The notes under the pieces are model-generated. The model was not told where the DNA came from. It was given only the letters and a program-made list of their open reading frames with translations, and ran no database searches. Source: Maricaulis parjimensis (lineage in GTDB: Bacteria > Pseudomonadota > Alphaproteobacteria > Caulobacterales > Maricaulaceae). From it: a stretch of DNA of 64,000 nt. The position numbers were made by a program, and so were the translations under genes. The stretch lies in contig NZ_JADOTT010000001.1 in the NCBI RefSeq assembly GCF_016817355.1, forward strand, positions 251,094 through 315,093, given 5' to 3'. Below, in pieces: positions 27,199 to 35,888 of this stretch; position 1 is the first letter of the stretch, and each line of letters starts with the position of its first letter.

Positions 27199-28860
27199 TC
27201 AGTCAGCCGTAGCGGCAGGCAACTCAACGATGAAGCAGGCCCCGGCCACCTCTCCCGCCGGATTTCTCCGGTTTGTTGCGGTAATCCGGCCACCATGGGC
27301 TTCCACAATCTGGCGGGAAATCGCCAGGCCGAGCCCGGAATGGGTACCAAATGCCGCACCCTTGGGCCGCTCCGTGTAGAAGCGCTCGAACACGGTTTCC
27401 AGATTGTCCTCGGGAATACCGGGGCCATCATCCTCGATCAGGACCCTCAGGCTCGATTGTCCATGCCGGTGCCCGCGCTCCATGCGCAAGCGGATGGTTC
27501 CATCCTCCGGGGAGAAAGTCAGGGCATTGTCGATCAGATTGCGGAAGACCTGCCCCAGCGGACCATCCCGCCCCATGACCAACCCGTTTCTCACCTGCCG
27601 GTCGAGTATGATCTTCGCCTTGGTCCGCCCGGATTCATTGTAGCTTTCCGCCAATTCCGTCAGCAGGCCGGCCAGGTCCAGCGGCCCGACATCCTCGCGC
27701 GCCAGTTCCGCATCAACCCGGGAGGCCTTGGAGATGTCGGTGATCAACCGGTCCAGGCGCTTCACATCCGATGTGATGACGGCCAGCAGCCGGTCGCGGC
27801 GCTCATCATCCTTGGCCAGAGGCAGGGTTTCAACGGCCGACCGGATCGAGGTGAGCGGGTTCTTCAGCTCATGGGACACATCAGCCGCAAAGCTTTCAAT
27901 CGCATCAAGCCGGTCCCACAAGGCTTCGGTCATCTCGGACAAGGCAATCCCGAGTTCACCGATCTCATCATTGCGGGAGCGCAGGTCCGGCATCTGCACG
28001 CGCCGCCCGCCAGCACGCCGGGCCTCACGCGCGGCCCGCGCCAGCCGCCGGATCGGCCGGGCGATGAAGACGGTCAGGGCTAGCGAGGACATGGCGGTCA
28101 CAAGGGCCGCAATCAGGATGAAGGGCAGAAGCGCCCGGCGCTCGGCCTCGATCAGATGGTCCAGATCATAGGATTCGATCGTCACGACACCGACCACGGC
28201 CCGCACGGGCTGGATCGGGATGGACACCGATACCACGCGGCGGCCATCCAGTTCGCGGCGCACACCCCCGACAGTCTCGCCCTCGATCACCTGCAGGACT
28301 TCATCGGTCAGATTGCGGTCCAGGGCCTCCCTTTCCTCCTCGGAACGCAGGAGATTGGACAATCCGTCCAGAACGCGGGTCGGCAAGCCGCGAGCCTGCA
28401 CGGCCAGATCCGTCGGCTGCTGCCCGGGCGGCGGCAGCGTCGTGGTCTCGAAGACATCGGCCAGCAAATGGCTGTCCGCGACGATGGCACCGCCCTTGTC
28501 AAAGACAATGACCCGGCTTTCTTCCGGCACATAGAGCTGGCGCAGGATGGCCCGCGCATCATCATTGCGCAGGCGTGGGGCCGGTGCGCCATCCGACGCG
28601 CCTTCCGCCAGCACATTGGCGATCAGCTCACCCTGTGCCCGCAGCGAATCCAGCTTGGCATTGACCAGGCCGCGCCGTGTCTCAGAAAGCGCCATCATGC
28701 CGACCACAAGCACGCCCAGCGCCACGAAATTGGCGACCAGGATGAGCTGTGCCAGACGGGAGGACGGCCGCGGCGTCAGATTGCGCAGGACCGCCCCGGC
28801 CCGTTTGAGGCCGGCCTTGAAGGCCTGGGCGTCAATCTTCCTTATAGCGGTACCCCACAC
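27199..28860 (-). CDS. chvG: ChvG-type sensor histidine kinase
   Basis: Membrane sensor of the ChvG/ChvI envelope-stress system. Order: cytoplasmic N-terminus, first membrane helix ([19 protein letters not shown]), a periplasmic sensing domain of roughly 200 residues, a second helix ([21 protein letters not shown]), HAMP, a HisKA with [18 protein letters not shown] (intact His), then HATPase ([31 protein letters not shown]). The open frame runs back into chvI. I place the start at GTG 28860, giving 553 residues and a 29-bp overlap with chvI, but the exact start is uncertain. Confidence 0.9.
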   Translation of the reverse strand: MWGTAIRKIDAQAFKAGLKRAGAVLRNLTPRPSSRLAQLILVANFVALGVLVVGMMALSETRRGLVNAKLDSLRAQGELIANVLAEGASDGAPAPRLRNDDARAILRQLYVPEESRVIVFDKGGAIVADSHLLADVFETTTLPPPGQQPTDLAVQARGLPTRVLDGLSNLLRSEEEREALDRNLTDEVLQVIEGETVGGVRRELDGRRVVSVSIPIQPVRAVVGVVTIESYDLDHLIEAERRALLPFILIAALVTAMSSLALTVFIARPIRRLARAAREARRAGGRRVQMPDLRSRNDEIGELGIALSEMTEALWDRLDAIESFAADVSHELKNPLTSIRSAVETLPLAKDDERRDRLLAVITSDVKRLDRLITDISKASRVDAELAREDVGPLDLAGLLTELAESYNESGRTKAKIILDRQVRNGLVMGRDGPLGQVFRNLIDNALTFSPEDGTIRLRMERGHRHGQSSLRVLIEDDGPGIPEDNLETVFERFYTERPKGAAFGTHSGLGLAISRQIVEAHGGRITATNRRNPAGEVAGACFIVELPAATAD

Positions 28861-29542
28861 CGTAGAGCGTCTCGATGGCGTCGAACGTCTTGTCGGTTTC
28901 GCGGAATTTCTTGCGGATCCGCTTGATGTGGCTGTCGATCGTACGGTCATCGACATAGACTTGATCGTCATAGGCCGCATCCATCAGGTTATCGCGGCTC
29001 TTCACATAGCCCGGCCGCGTGGCCAGGGCCTGCAGGATCAGGAATTCCGTGACGGTCAGACGGACCGGTTCGCCCTTCCAGGAACAGGCATGACGGTTCG
29101 GGTCCAGCAGAAGACTGCCCCGCTCCAGCGGCTTGCTGTCGCCCGGCTCGGCGCCGATCGGAGCCCCTGGCTCACCAGCCGCCCGCGCCCGGCGCAGCAC
29201 CGCTTTCACCCGCTCACCCAGAAGGCGCTGGGAGAAAGGCTTGGTGATGTAGTCGTCAGCCCCGAGATTCAGGCCCAGCGCTTCATCGAACTCATCATCC
29301 TTGGAGGTGAGGAAAATCACCGGCAGGTTCGAGGACTGGCGCAGGCGGCGCAGGAGTTCCAGACCATCCATGCGCGGCATCTTGATATCGAAAATCCCCA
29401 GATCCGGCGGATCCTCTGCCAACGCCGTCAGCGCCGAAGCCCCGTCATTATAGGTTCGGACATGATAGCCCTCGCCTTCCAGAAAGATGGAAACCGAAGT
29501 GATGATGTTCTCGTCGTCATCGACCAGTGCGATTGTAGCCAT
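28832..29542 (-). CDS. chvI: ChvI-type response regulator
   Basis: 236-residue OmpR-family regulator. The receiver domain has DDDEN, the phospho-acceptor in [14 protein letters not shown] and TKPFS. The C-terminal winged helix has RRARA...[47 protein letters not shown] and [10 protein letters not shown] chose ATG 29542 ([12 protein letters not shown]), which has GGAG six bases upstream; the upstream in-frame ATG is not supported. It overlaps chvG and is divergent from the 566-residue gene. Confidence 0.95.
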   Translation of the reverse strand: MATIALVDDDENIITSVSIFLEGEGYHVRTYNDGASALTALAEDPPDLGIFDIKMPRMDGLELLRRLRQSSNLPVIFLTSKDDEFDEALGLNLGADDYITKPFSQRLLGERVKAVLRRARAAGEPGAPIGAEPGDSKPLERGSLLLDPNRHACSWKGEPVRLTVTEFLILQALATRPGYVKSRDNLMDAAYDDQVYVDDRTIDSHIKRIRKKFRETDKTFDAIETLYGVGYRYKED

Positions 29543-29592
29543 GCTGTCTCCGGACATTGCCAACCTGATGTGAGTTGACAGTCGAACCCCCA

Positions 29593-29606
29593 ATTGTGGC
29601 GACAAT
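29593..29606. promoter_or_regulatory. Short inverted repeat between chvI and divergent gene
   Basis: ATTGT and ACAAT form a perfect inverted repeat around GGCG, 51 bases before chvI and 109 before the divergent 566-codon gene. It is a candidate operator for the divergent promoters. The regulator is unknown. Confidence 0.3.
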
Positions 29607-29714
29607 AGACATGGCATGTGCGTTGCGCCAAGCGCTGCTGCCTTATTCGCGCCATGGTTCACGAGGTTTTAAACCTATTCGTGCAAGTCTGCGCTGCTCT
29701 CGGGGAGACAGTTC

Positions 29715-31415
29715 ATGACCGGCAAGATCCACTACGAAGTCTTCTTCAAGAAGAACAGGAAGGCCGGCTGGGCGCTGCAGGAGGCGTTCACCGACCGCGA
29801 TTCCGCGATCAAGCTGGCCTCCGGACTGGTCGCCAAGAACAAGGACGGATCGGTCCGTGTCACCAAGGAAAAGTATGATGAGGCAACGCGTTCCTTCAGG
29901 GCCGTCCCCGTCTACGAGGCCGGTGCCGAGAAATATGGTGCGATCGACGAGAAGTCCTCTGAAGCGCGCCTGCCCTGTCTGACCCCGGATGACCTGTCCA
30001 AACCCCATGCCCGCGATACGATCCGCCGCGTGCTGACCAGCTGGCTGGAACGGGTCCAGGCCGTGCCGATGGAATTGCTGCACCGGGCCGATCTGGTGGA
30101 AAACCTGGAAGCCTCCGGTACTGAGCTCCAGCACGCCGTGCAAAAAGTCGCCGTCGCCAGCGCCCGCGAGAATGACGCCAACGTCCAGAGCTTCGTCAAA
30201 CAGCTCAACGAGCTGGTCCAGAAAGCCCTGGGCCGGGTCTACAAGGATGCGCGCGACAAACGCCTGCCGTCCTACCCCAAGAAAACGCCCTTCAAGGAGA
30301 TCGCCAGCGACATCTTCTCCAAGGACAAACGCCCCTATTCCCTGCGTGCCGCCATGGCCGACCGGCTCAGTCATGAGCGCAAATTCGCAGACAAGCTGGA
30401 AGTCCTGCTGGACATGTCCGACGCCCTGCCCGAGGACGCCGAGGCCCGCGCCTTCGCCCTGGCCGAGGTCGATGCCTATATCGCTGAAGTGATCAGTTTC
30501 GATGCCGGCCGCGAGGCCATGATGGGCCCGTGCAAGGATCTCGGCGAGACCCTGGAACGCCTGGCCTGCCTGTTCGACGGCGACCATTCCGCCGACGCGT
30601 TGTCGCTGGCCCCCAGCGCGGCCAAACGCCTGGCCAAGAAAATCAAGACCCGCGAATTCGAGGCCTGCCGTTCGGTCATCGCATCCCAGTTGCTCAAGGA
30701 ACTGGAACGTCCGGGCCGGCTTCGCCCGACCAGTGTCCGCGATGAAGTCCGCCTGGCGCGGGACCTGGCGGCCCGCCTGGTCATTGTAGCGGACAGCCTT
30801 CTGCCGGCCGACGCCTTGATCAAGGCTTTCACCGCGCGCTCGGCCCGTCTGCTGCAGACCGATACGATCGACGAATACCTGCGCCATGCCCGCGATCCGA
30901 ATGAAGAGATCGAACGCCTTCTGGCGCTGGAAGAAAACCTGGTCGGGGAGACCAATAAGGGCAAGCTGGCCAGCTATGTCCGCGGCGTGATCGGCAATGC
31001 CCGCGCGGAAAGCCACTACGTCCGGGGAGAGGGCCAGCCGCTGGAGCGCCTGGCCGTTCTCACGGCACACCAGGCTCGGGTCATGCGGGGCACCTATCCC
31101 AAGAAGGACAAGCTGGAACTGGCCGCCAGTTTCGACACGCTCGGCATGAAAATCATCGACGAGAGCAAGATCCTCAACATGGTGGAGGCCGGCGACCGGC
31201 CCGCACTCGACAAGGCGATGGGCTTGCTGCGCCTGGCCACGGCCGGTGCCCTGCCGATGGGTCATTGCTGCGGCGATGCCCAGGCCCGCGCCATCCGGCA
31301 TCTCAAAGCGGCTGTCGCCCACAGCGAAACCCTGTCCGATGAAGGCCGGGCCAAGCTGAAGGGCATCCAGATGCTGATGAAGCAATTGGACGCCGCCAAG
31401 CAGCAAGCCGCCTGA
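29715..31415 (+). CDS. Uncharacterised soluble, mostly helical 566-residue protein
   Basis: I do not recognise this family. Residues 1-70 look like a compact alpha/beta domain (HYEVFFKKNRKAGWALQEAF...SVRVTKEKYDEATRSFRAVPVY). Residues 100-560 are strongly helical, rich in Arg, Ala and Leu, with no signal peptide or membrane segment. A cluster MGHCCGD lies near residue 517. Clean frame and neighbour-like codon usage make it a real gene. GGGGAG precedes the ATG by about 8 bases. It is transcribed divergently from chvI, suggesting a link to the ChvG/ChvI response, though nothing in the sequence proves it. Confidence 0.7.
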   Translation: MTGKIHYEVFFKKNRKAGWALQEAFTDRDSAIKLASGLVAKNKDGSVRVTKEKYDEATRSFRAVPVYEAGAEKYGAIDEKSSEARLPCLTPDDLSKPHARDTIRRVLTSWLERVQAVPMELLHRADLVENLEASGTELQHAVQKVAVASARENDANVQSFVKQLNELVQKALGRVYKDARDKRLPSYPKKTPFKEIASDIFSKDKRPYSLRAAMADRLSHERKFADKLEVLLDMSDALPEDAEARAFALAEVDAYIAEVISFDAGREAMMGPCKDLGETLERLACLFDGDHSADALSLAPSAAKRLAKKIKTREFEACRSVIASQLLKELERPGRLRPTSVRDEVRLARDLAARLVIVADSLLPADALIKAFTARSARLLQTDTIDEYLRHARDPNEEIERLLALEENLVGETNKGKLASYVRGVIGNARAESHYVRGEGQPLERLAVLTAHQARVMRGTYPKKDKLELAASFDTLGMKIIDESKILNMVEAGDRPALDKAMGLLRLATAGALPMGHCCGDAQARAIRHLKAAVAHSETLSDEGRAKLKGIQMLMKQLDAAKQQAA

Positions 31416-31464
31416 CATCCTGAATTGGCTTTCCAGTCCGGGACGGCCCCGCTAGGCTCGCCCC

Positions 31465-32037
31465 ATGATCTGGCGCGCGCTCCTTTCCATCCTTCTCGGT
31501 CTTCTGACCGGCGTCGCGGCGGCCCTGTTTCTGGTCTTCGGCCCGATGGAAATCGGCGGCATACAGAACGGCGCCTGGCGCACCAATGCCAATATCGGGG
31601 CCTCCGATGCCGGCCCGCTCCTGCGCGCGGTCGTGGCCCGTCGCGGCCTGCTCGCGCTGAACCGGTCGGAAACCGTCTATTTCACCGCATGGGAAGACGA
31701 CCAGGGCCGCGCGCTGGATGCGACATGCCGCTATGCCGTATCCGGTCAGGACATGCCGACGCGCTGGTGGAGCCTCACACTCTACGCCGATGACGACTTC
31801 CTGCCGCGCAATGGCGATGCGGCTTACGCCCTGACTCGTACCGATCTGGGCGAAGGCGCATGGAATATCATCGCCGGGCCGGAGCGGTTCGGCACCACAC
31901 CCTGGCTGAGCACCCGCAATGCCGGCGCCTTCTCGATCACACTGCGTCTCTACCATCCCGAAGATGTCGTGCGGGAGGATCCTGAAAGCCTGGACCTGCC
32001 GTCCATCCAGCTGCTCGATTGCGGAGCGGACACATGA
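31465..32037 (+). CDS. DUF1214 domain protein
   Basis: 190 residues with an N-terminal membrane helix (ALLSILLGLLTGVAAALFLVFG) and a periplasmic domain with RWWSLTLYADDDFLPRN, matching DUF1214. The biochemical function is unknown. The stop overlaps the next start (ATGA), and the next gene encodes DUF1254. The two domains are often joined in one protein, so the pair probably acts as a complex in the envelope. Confidence 0.8.
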   Translation: MIWRALLSILLGLLTGVAAALFLVFGPMEIGGIQNGAWRTNANIGASDAGPLLRAVVARRGLLALNRSETVYFTAWEDDQGRALDATCRYAVSGQDMPTRWWSLTLYADDDFLPRNGDAAYALTRTDLGEGAWNIIAGPERFGTTPWLSTRNAGAFSITLRLYHPEDVVREDPESLDLPSIQLLDCGADT

Positions 32038-32552
32038 TGCGCCTGCTCGTCCCACTTGGCCTGTTCCTCGCCAGCTTCCTCGCGGCAGGCTTGTTCACGC
32101 TCAACGCGGTGCCGGCGGTTATCATGGGCAAGGCGATGGAGCGGATCGAAGCCGCCGGCGCTGCATCCGGCGGTGTCCGTCACGCGCCGCGCCTGCGCGA
32201 AGACAACCAGACCATTGTCCGCGCCAGCCCCGATATTCTCTATTCGGTCTGTGCCTATGATCTGTCCGAAGGCGATCTGGAGCTCTCCATCCCCTGGCCC
32301 GCCGACGGGAATTACGCCTCGATCAGTTTCTACGACGCCCGCACCAATAATTTCGCGGTGATCAGTGACCGTGAGGCCGAGGGCGAGGCCATGCATCTCA
32401 TCCTGTCGTCTGACCCGAATGCATCAGCCCTGCATGCCCCGACCGAACGGGGGCTGGCGCTTTACCGGCGCGTCATCAACGCCGAGACAGACCTCGAAGC
32501 CGCCGACGCGGACCGTCGTGGCTTCACCTGTACCAGCCTGTCCGATCAGTAA
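32034..32552 (+). CDS. DUF1254 domain protein
   Basis: 172 residues from ATG 32034, overlapping the DUF1214 stop by 4 bp. An in-frame ATG at 32037 and a TTG at 32019 are alternatives. It has an N-terminal hydrophobic segment (LLVPLGLFLASFLAAGLFTL) and conserved DUF1254 phrases (SPDILYSVCAYDLS, ISFYDARTNNFAVI). It is truncated compared with full-length DUF1254-DUF1214 fusions and covers only the smaller domain. Function unknown. Confidence 0.8.
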   Translation: MMRLLVPLGLFLASFLAAGLFTLNAVPAVIMGKAMERIEAAGAASGGVRHAPRLREDNQTIVRASPDILYSVCAYDLSEGDLELSIPWPADGNYASISFYDARTNNFAVISDREAEGEAMHLILSSDPNASALHAPTERGLALYRRVINAETDLEAADADRRGFTCTSLSDQ

Positions 32553-32606
32553 CTTGTACTCCGGCCCAGCCCCGGCAGACTGGTCACACTGAATTGGGGG
32601 ACACTC

Positions 32607-33110
32607 ATGAAACACACCATTATCGCCGCCCTTGCCGCGGCCAGCTTCATTGCCATCCCGGCACAGGCCCAGTCCGACGAAAGCGTGGCGATCGAGACCA
32701 CGATCAACGCCCTTTATGAGGTCATCTCCGGCCCGGTCGGCGAGGCCCGCGATTTCGACGCCATGCGGGAACTCTTCATGGACGGCGCCTCCATGGGCGC
32801 AGTCGGTGCCGGTCCAGAGGGCGATGGCCGCGGCCGCGTCATCACGCTGGACGATTATATCGAGCGCTCCGGCCCCTGGCTGGTCGAGAACGGTTTCACC
32901 GAACGCGCCACGCGCACCGAAATCACGCAATGGGGCGAGATTGCCTATGCCCGTTCCGCCTATGAGGGCGTGAATGGCGTCACCGGCGAGGTTTTCCTGA
33001 TCGGCGTGAACTTCATCACCCTGTTCAAGGTCGAGGGCGAATGGAAAGTCGCTTCCATCCTCTGGCGCACCGAAACGGAAGACTGGCCGGTCGCCGCCGC
33101 CTTTGATTGA
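32607..33110 (+). CDS. Exported NTF2-like protein
   Basis: 167 residues with a cleavable signal peptide (cleavage after AQA, about residue 21). The single SnoaL/NTF2-like domain has a first helix of INALYEVISG, then DFDAMRELFMDG, a middle sheet and a closing strand WKVASILWRTE. Function unknown; such proteins bind small hydrophobic ligands or act as isomerases. A strong GGGGGA ribosome binding site precedes the ATG. Confidence 0.7.
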   Translation: MKHTIIAALAAASFIAIPAQAQSDESVAIETTINALYEVISGPVGEARDFDAMRELFMDGASMGAVGAGPEGDGRGRVITLDDYIERSGPWLVENGFTERATRTEITQWGEIAYARSAYEGVNGVTGEVFLIGVNFITLFKVEGEWKVASILWRTETEDWPVAAAFD

Positions 33111-33157
33111 TCGGGATCACACGCCAAGTCTCGACCCGATTTGCGAATTCCTGTTTA

Positions 33158-33187
33158 GTCAGGCGCTGGATGAAACCGGCGCCTGAC
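33158..33187. promoter_or_regulatory. Perfect 9-bp stem-loop upstream of GlmU-like gene
   Basis: GTCAGGCGC (33158-33166) pairs with GCGCCTGAC (33179-33187) around a 12-base loop. No T-run follows on either side, so it is not a typical terminator. It lies 22 bases before the next ATG and could be a leader structure or a protein-binding dyad. Confidence 0.4.
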
Positions 33188-33209
33188 CAGGCCCGCGGCC
33201 GAGCGAGAC

Positions 33210-34268
33210 ATGACAGCGAAATCCGCCCTTCTCCGAGACAGTCTGGACGTCTCCACGCGTCACGTCCTGCCATCGCGTTCCGTTTTCAACGCGCGTTGCG
33301 GCATTCTCACACCGCGCGAGCGCCTTGCCCTCAGCGGTGTGAGCGAGTTCCGCTACACCTGTTCCGACAGCGCCTATGGCCAGGCCGTCAGCGCCTCCGG
33401 TGACATGGCCTGGGCCGGTGATGCGACAGATGCGGATGAGCTGGTCACTTCGGACGCTTTCGCCGCCGGCGCGCTCATCGCCTCGCTCGAAAACCATATC
33501 TCTGCGGATATCGACCTGCTGACGAAAACCGGTGCGCTGGATGGTTTCCTCTCCGATGCACCCACCCTGATCGGCCCGGCCTCTGGCCTGCTGCGTCACC
33601 CGTCCTCCCAGATCCAGCCCGGCTGTGTGATCGACACGAGCGACGGCCCCGTCATCATCGACAAGGGGGCGAAGATTGCCCGGCTGAGCTATATCGCCGG
33701 CCCGGCCTATGTCGGTGAGAATGCCCGCATCGACAGCGCGCATCTGTGCGGGCCCGTCGTCATCGGCCGGGAATGCCGGATCGGCGGCGAGATCGAATGC
33801 TCGATCTTCAATGATTATTCCAACAAGCACCATGAGGGCTTTGTCGGCCATTCCATCGTGGGTGAATGGGTCAATCTCGGCGCCATCACGACCACGTCCG
33901 ACCTGAAGAATAATTACGGCCAGATCCGTCTGGAAAGCGCGGCGCCCTGGTGCGGCCGGCCAGAGCTTCACCGCTATGACACCGGCGAGATCAAATTCGG
34001 CTCGATCATCTCCGAATTCGTGAAAACCGCGATCGGCACAATGATCAATACCGGCTCCATCCTGGACATCGGATCGAATGTGTTCGGCGACCGCCCCACC
34101 AAATACCTGCCCGCCTTCTCCTGGGGGGCCGCTTCGGAAAGTCTGTACGATCCGGACCGTTTCATCCGCGATGCCCAGACCATCGCGGCCCGGCGCAAGG
34201 TCGAACTCAGCCCGGCCCGGATCGAGACCCTTCGCCACATCCGCATGATGGCCGGAAAGCGCGTCTGA
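33210..34268 (+). CDS. GlmU-like sugar nucleotidyl/acyltransferase with left-handed beta-helix
   Basis: 352 residues. The C-terminal half is a hexapeptide beta-helix, with the phrase FNDYSNKHHEGFVGHSIVG followed by WVNLGAITTTSDLKNNYG, characteristic of the alternative GlmU family first noted in Bacteroidetes. The N-terminus (FNARCGILTPRERLAL) resembles the same family's start but is short, with no G-x-G-T-R nucleotide-binding loop. The nucleotidyltransferase half may therefore be inactive. The substrate is unknown. It overlaps the following HAD gene by one base. Confidence 0.72.
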   Translation: MTAKSALLRDSLDVSTRHVLPSRSVFNARCGILTPRERLALSGVSEFRYTCSDSAYGQAVSASGDMAWAGDATDADELVTSDAFAAGALIASLENHISADIDLLTKTGALDGFLSDAPTLIGPASGLLRHPSSQIQPGCVIDTSDGPVIIDKGAKIARLSYIAGPAYVGENARIDSAHLCGPVVIGRECRIGGEIECSIFNDYSNKHHEGFVGHSIVGEWVNLGAITTTSDLKNNYGQIRLESAAPWCGRPELHRYDTGEIKFGSIISEFVKTAIGTMINTGSILDIGSNVFGDRPTKYLPAFSWGAASESLYDPDRFIRDAQTIAARRKVELSPARIETLRHIRMMAGKRV

Positions 34269-34909
34269 TGCCGCTCGATTTCCAGGCCATCCTGTTCGAC
34301 ATGGACGGCGTCCTGGTGAATTCCAATCCGGCCATCGAGGCCAGCTGGCAGGCCTGGTGCGAGCGCAACGGGATCGATTTTTCCGCCATGAAGCCGCGGC
34401 TGCACGGTCGCAAGGCGGTGGAGGTGATCCGCGACTTCAAGCCCGATGCCGATATCGAGGCGGAATGGCAGATCCTGATCGACCAGGAAATGGCGATGGT
34501 CGGCCTCACCGAAGCCCTGCCCGGCGCCAAAGCTCTGATGTCCAGCCTGCCGGCGGACCGGTGGACCATCGTCACCTCAGCCCCGCTGGAACTGGCCCGG
34601 GCCCGTCTGGACGCCGCCGGCCTGCCCCATCCCGAGATCTGGGTCAGTGCGCGCGATGTGAAACGCGGGAAGCCGGCACCGGATGCCTTCCTGCTCGGTG
34701 CGGAGCGCCTTCAGGCCCGGCCTCAGGATTGTCTGGTGATCGAGGATTCCCGGGCGGGGATCGAAGCCGCCCTGGCCGGCGGGATTCCCTGCATCATGGT
34801 CGGACCGGAGAGTGAAACCGATCCGGGGGCCGATCTGCGCGTACGGGACCTGTCCGCCCTGGCCCTCTCAGATGGCCCGAACAGCGCGCTGAGCCTCAGC
34901 CCGGCCTGA
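34268..34909 (+). CDS. HAD-family sugar phosphatase / phosphoglucomutase-like hydrolase
   Basis: 213 residues with all HAD motifs: FDMDGVLVNSNP (nucleophile and acid Asp), TSAPLELA, KRGKPAPDAFL (Lys) and IEDSRAGIEAALAGG (metal-binding). The cap insertion is the small helical type of the beta-phosphoglucomutase/GPP subgroup, so a sugar phosphate is the probable substrate. The ATG shares one base with the preceding stop, which links it to the GlmU-like gene. It converges with the nucleotidyltransferase gene with no spacer. Confidence 0.85.
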   Translation: MPLDFQAILFDMDGVLVNSNPAIEASWQAWCERNGIDFSAMKPRLHGRKAVEVIRDFKPDADIEAEWQILIDQEMAMVGLTEALPGAKALMSSLPADRWTIVTSAPLELARARLDAAGLPHPEIWVSARDVKRGKPAPDAFLLGAERLQARPQDCLVIEDSRAGIEAALAGGIPCIMVGPESETDPGADLRVRDLSALALSDGPNSALSLSPA

Positions 34910-35833
34910 TCAGGTGAATTCGACCCGTTCCTGGGAAAAGAAGAAGAGCGACTGGATCGACGGGTCCTCGATATCGCCCTCGGTCTGCAGCAGGCTCTTC
35001 ATGGAATCGCGCCGGCTCTTCAGCGCCGCCTCGAAATCAGCCTCGATCTTGGCCGTGGCCTCCATATCGGTCAGCGCATTCTTCAGCTCGACATAGAGCG
35101 TGAAATCCCCGCACAGGAACATGCTCTCATAGAGGATTTTCGAGGCGATCTTCTCGTGGATATCGCCATACATCATCTGCGCCTTCATGCGCGATTCCGG
35201 TTTGACGACGAAATCGACCTCTTCCTTGAAATTGGTCCGGCGCAGAACGAAATTCTTCACCGCCAGCATTTCCTCATCGATCGCTTTGAGCATGTCCGGA
35301 TCGAACCCGTCGCGGAACACCACGACAATATCGATATCGGAGCCCTGGATCAGCTTGCCCAATTGCTGGTTCTGCCGCGGCTCGTCGTGGGCCAGATAAT
35401 AGGCGATATCCCCGGCGATGAAGCAGACCGCGTTCTCGAACAGCGCTTTGCGGTGCTCGTCGGAGAGATACATGATCGTCTCGCGCGCCACGGCTAGTTT
35501 GCGGACCGAAATCTCGCGGTGATGATTGGACAGCTGGATCTGTCGTTCGATCACCTGGGAGCGCTGGTGTGGCAGGGAAATCAGTGTGAAGGTCAGGAAG
35601 TCCCGCAGGATGGACGGGCTCAGCCGGATAAAATCCTCACGCGTGATGTCATAGCGCAGATAATAGCGCGCAAAGTGCGAGATCTGCAGGAAGCCCGAGC
35701 CGAAACAAGTCCGCCAGACGTCGAGATAGGGCGCCCCGTCCAGAGCCTCCACAAGCTCCCGCCCCAGCAGGGGACCGCGGGCATTCACGGCATCGATGAT
35801 ACGGGTTTCCATATCGGCACTGATCACGGTCAT
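34910..35833 (-). CDS. Putative Pol-beta-superfamily nucleotidyltransferase, uncharacterised
   Basis: 307 residues. LIQGSDIDIVVVF (Asp166, Asp168) and EEVDFVV (Asp207) reproduce the three acidic residues of the Pol-beta nucleotidyltransferase catalytic site. The preceding IAGDIAYYL (residues 139-147) may take the place of the usual GS motif. The N-terminal 130 residues and the C-terminus are helical with no recognised domain. The substrate cannot be told. It shares no operon with the HAD gene, being convergent, but lies beside the GlmU-like/HAD pair. Confidence 0.65.
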   Translation of the reverse strand: MTVISADMETRIIDAVNARGPLLGRELVEALDGAPYLDVWRTCFGSGFLQISHFARYYLRYDITREDFIRLSPSILRDFLTFTLISLPHQRSQVIERQIQLSNHHREISVRKLAVARETIMYLSDEHRKALFENAVCFIAGDIAYYLAHDEPRQNQQLGKLIQGSDIDIVVVFRDGFDPDMLKAIDEEMLAVKNFVLRRTNFKEEVDFVVKPESRMKAQMMYGDIHEKIASKILYESMFLCGDFTLYVELKNALTDMEATAKIEADFEAALKSRRDSMKSLLQTEGDIEDPSIQSLFFFSQERVEFT

Positions 35834-35847
35834 TCCCTTTCCTGAAA

Positions 35848-35879
35848 GGAAAACCCCGGCCGGATCATTCCGGCCGGGG
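35848..35879 (-). terminator. Intrinsic terminator of the prolyl oligopeptidase gene
   Basis: An 11-bp stem (35854-35864 with 35869-35879, CCCCGGCCGGA and its complement) with a 4-base loop. On the minus strand it is followed by TTTTCC. It separates the peptidase from the downstream nucleotidyltransferase gene. Confidence 0.85.
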
Positions 35880-35888
35880 CTGTCAGCG

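Noticed and set aside
29643-31418. 591-codon minus frame opposite the 566-residue gene
   Set aside because: No signal, no domain; the plus frame has a good ribosome binding site.
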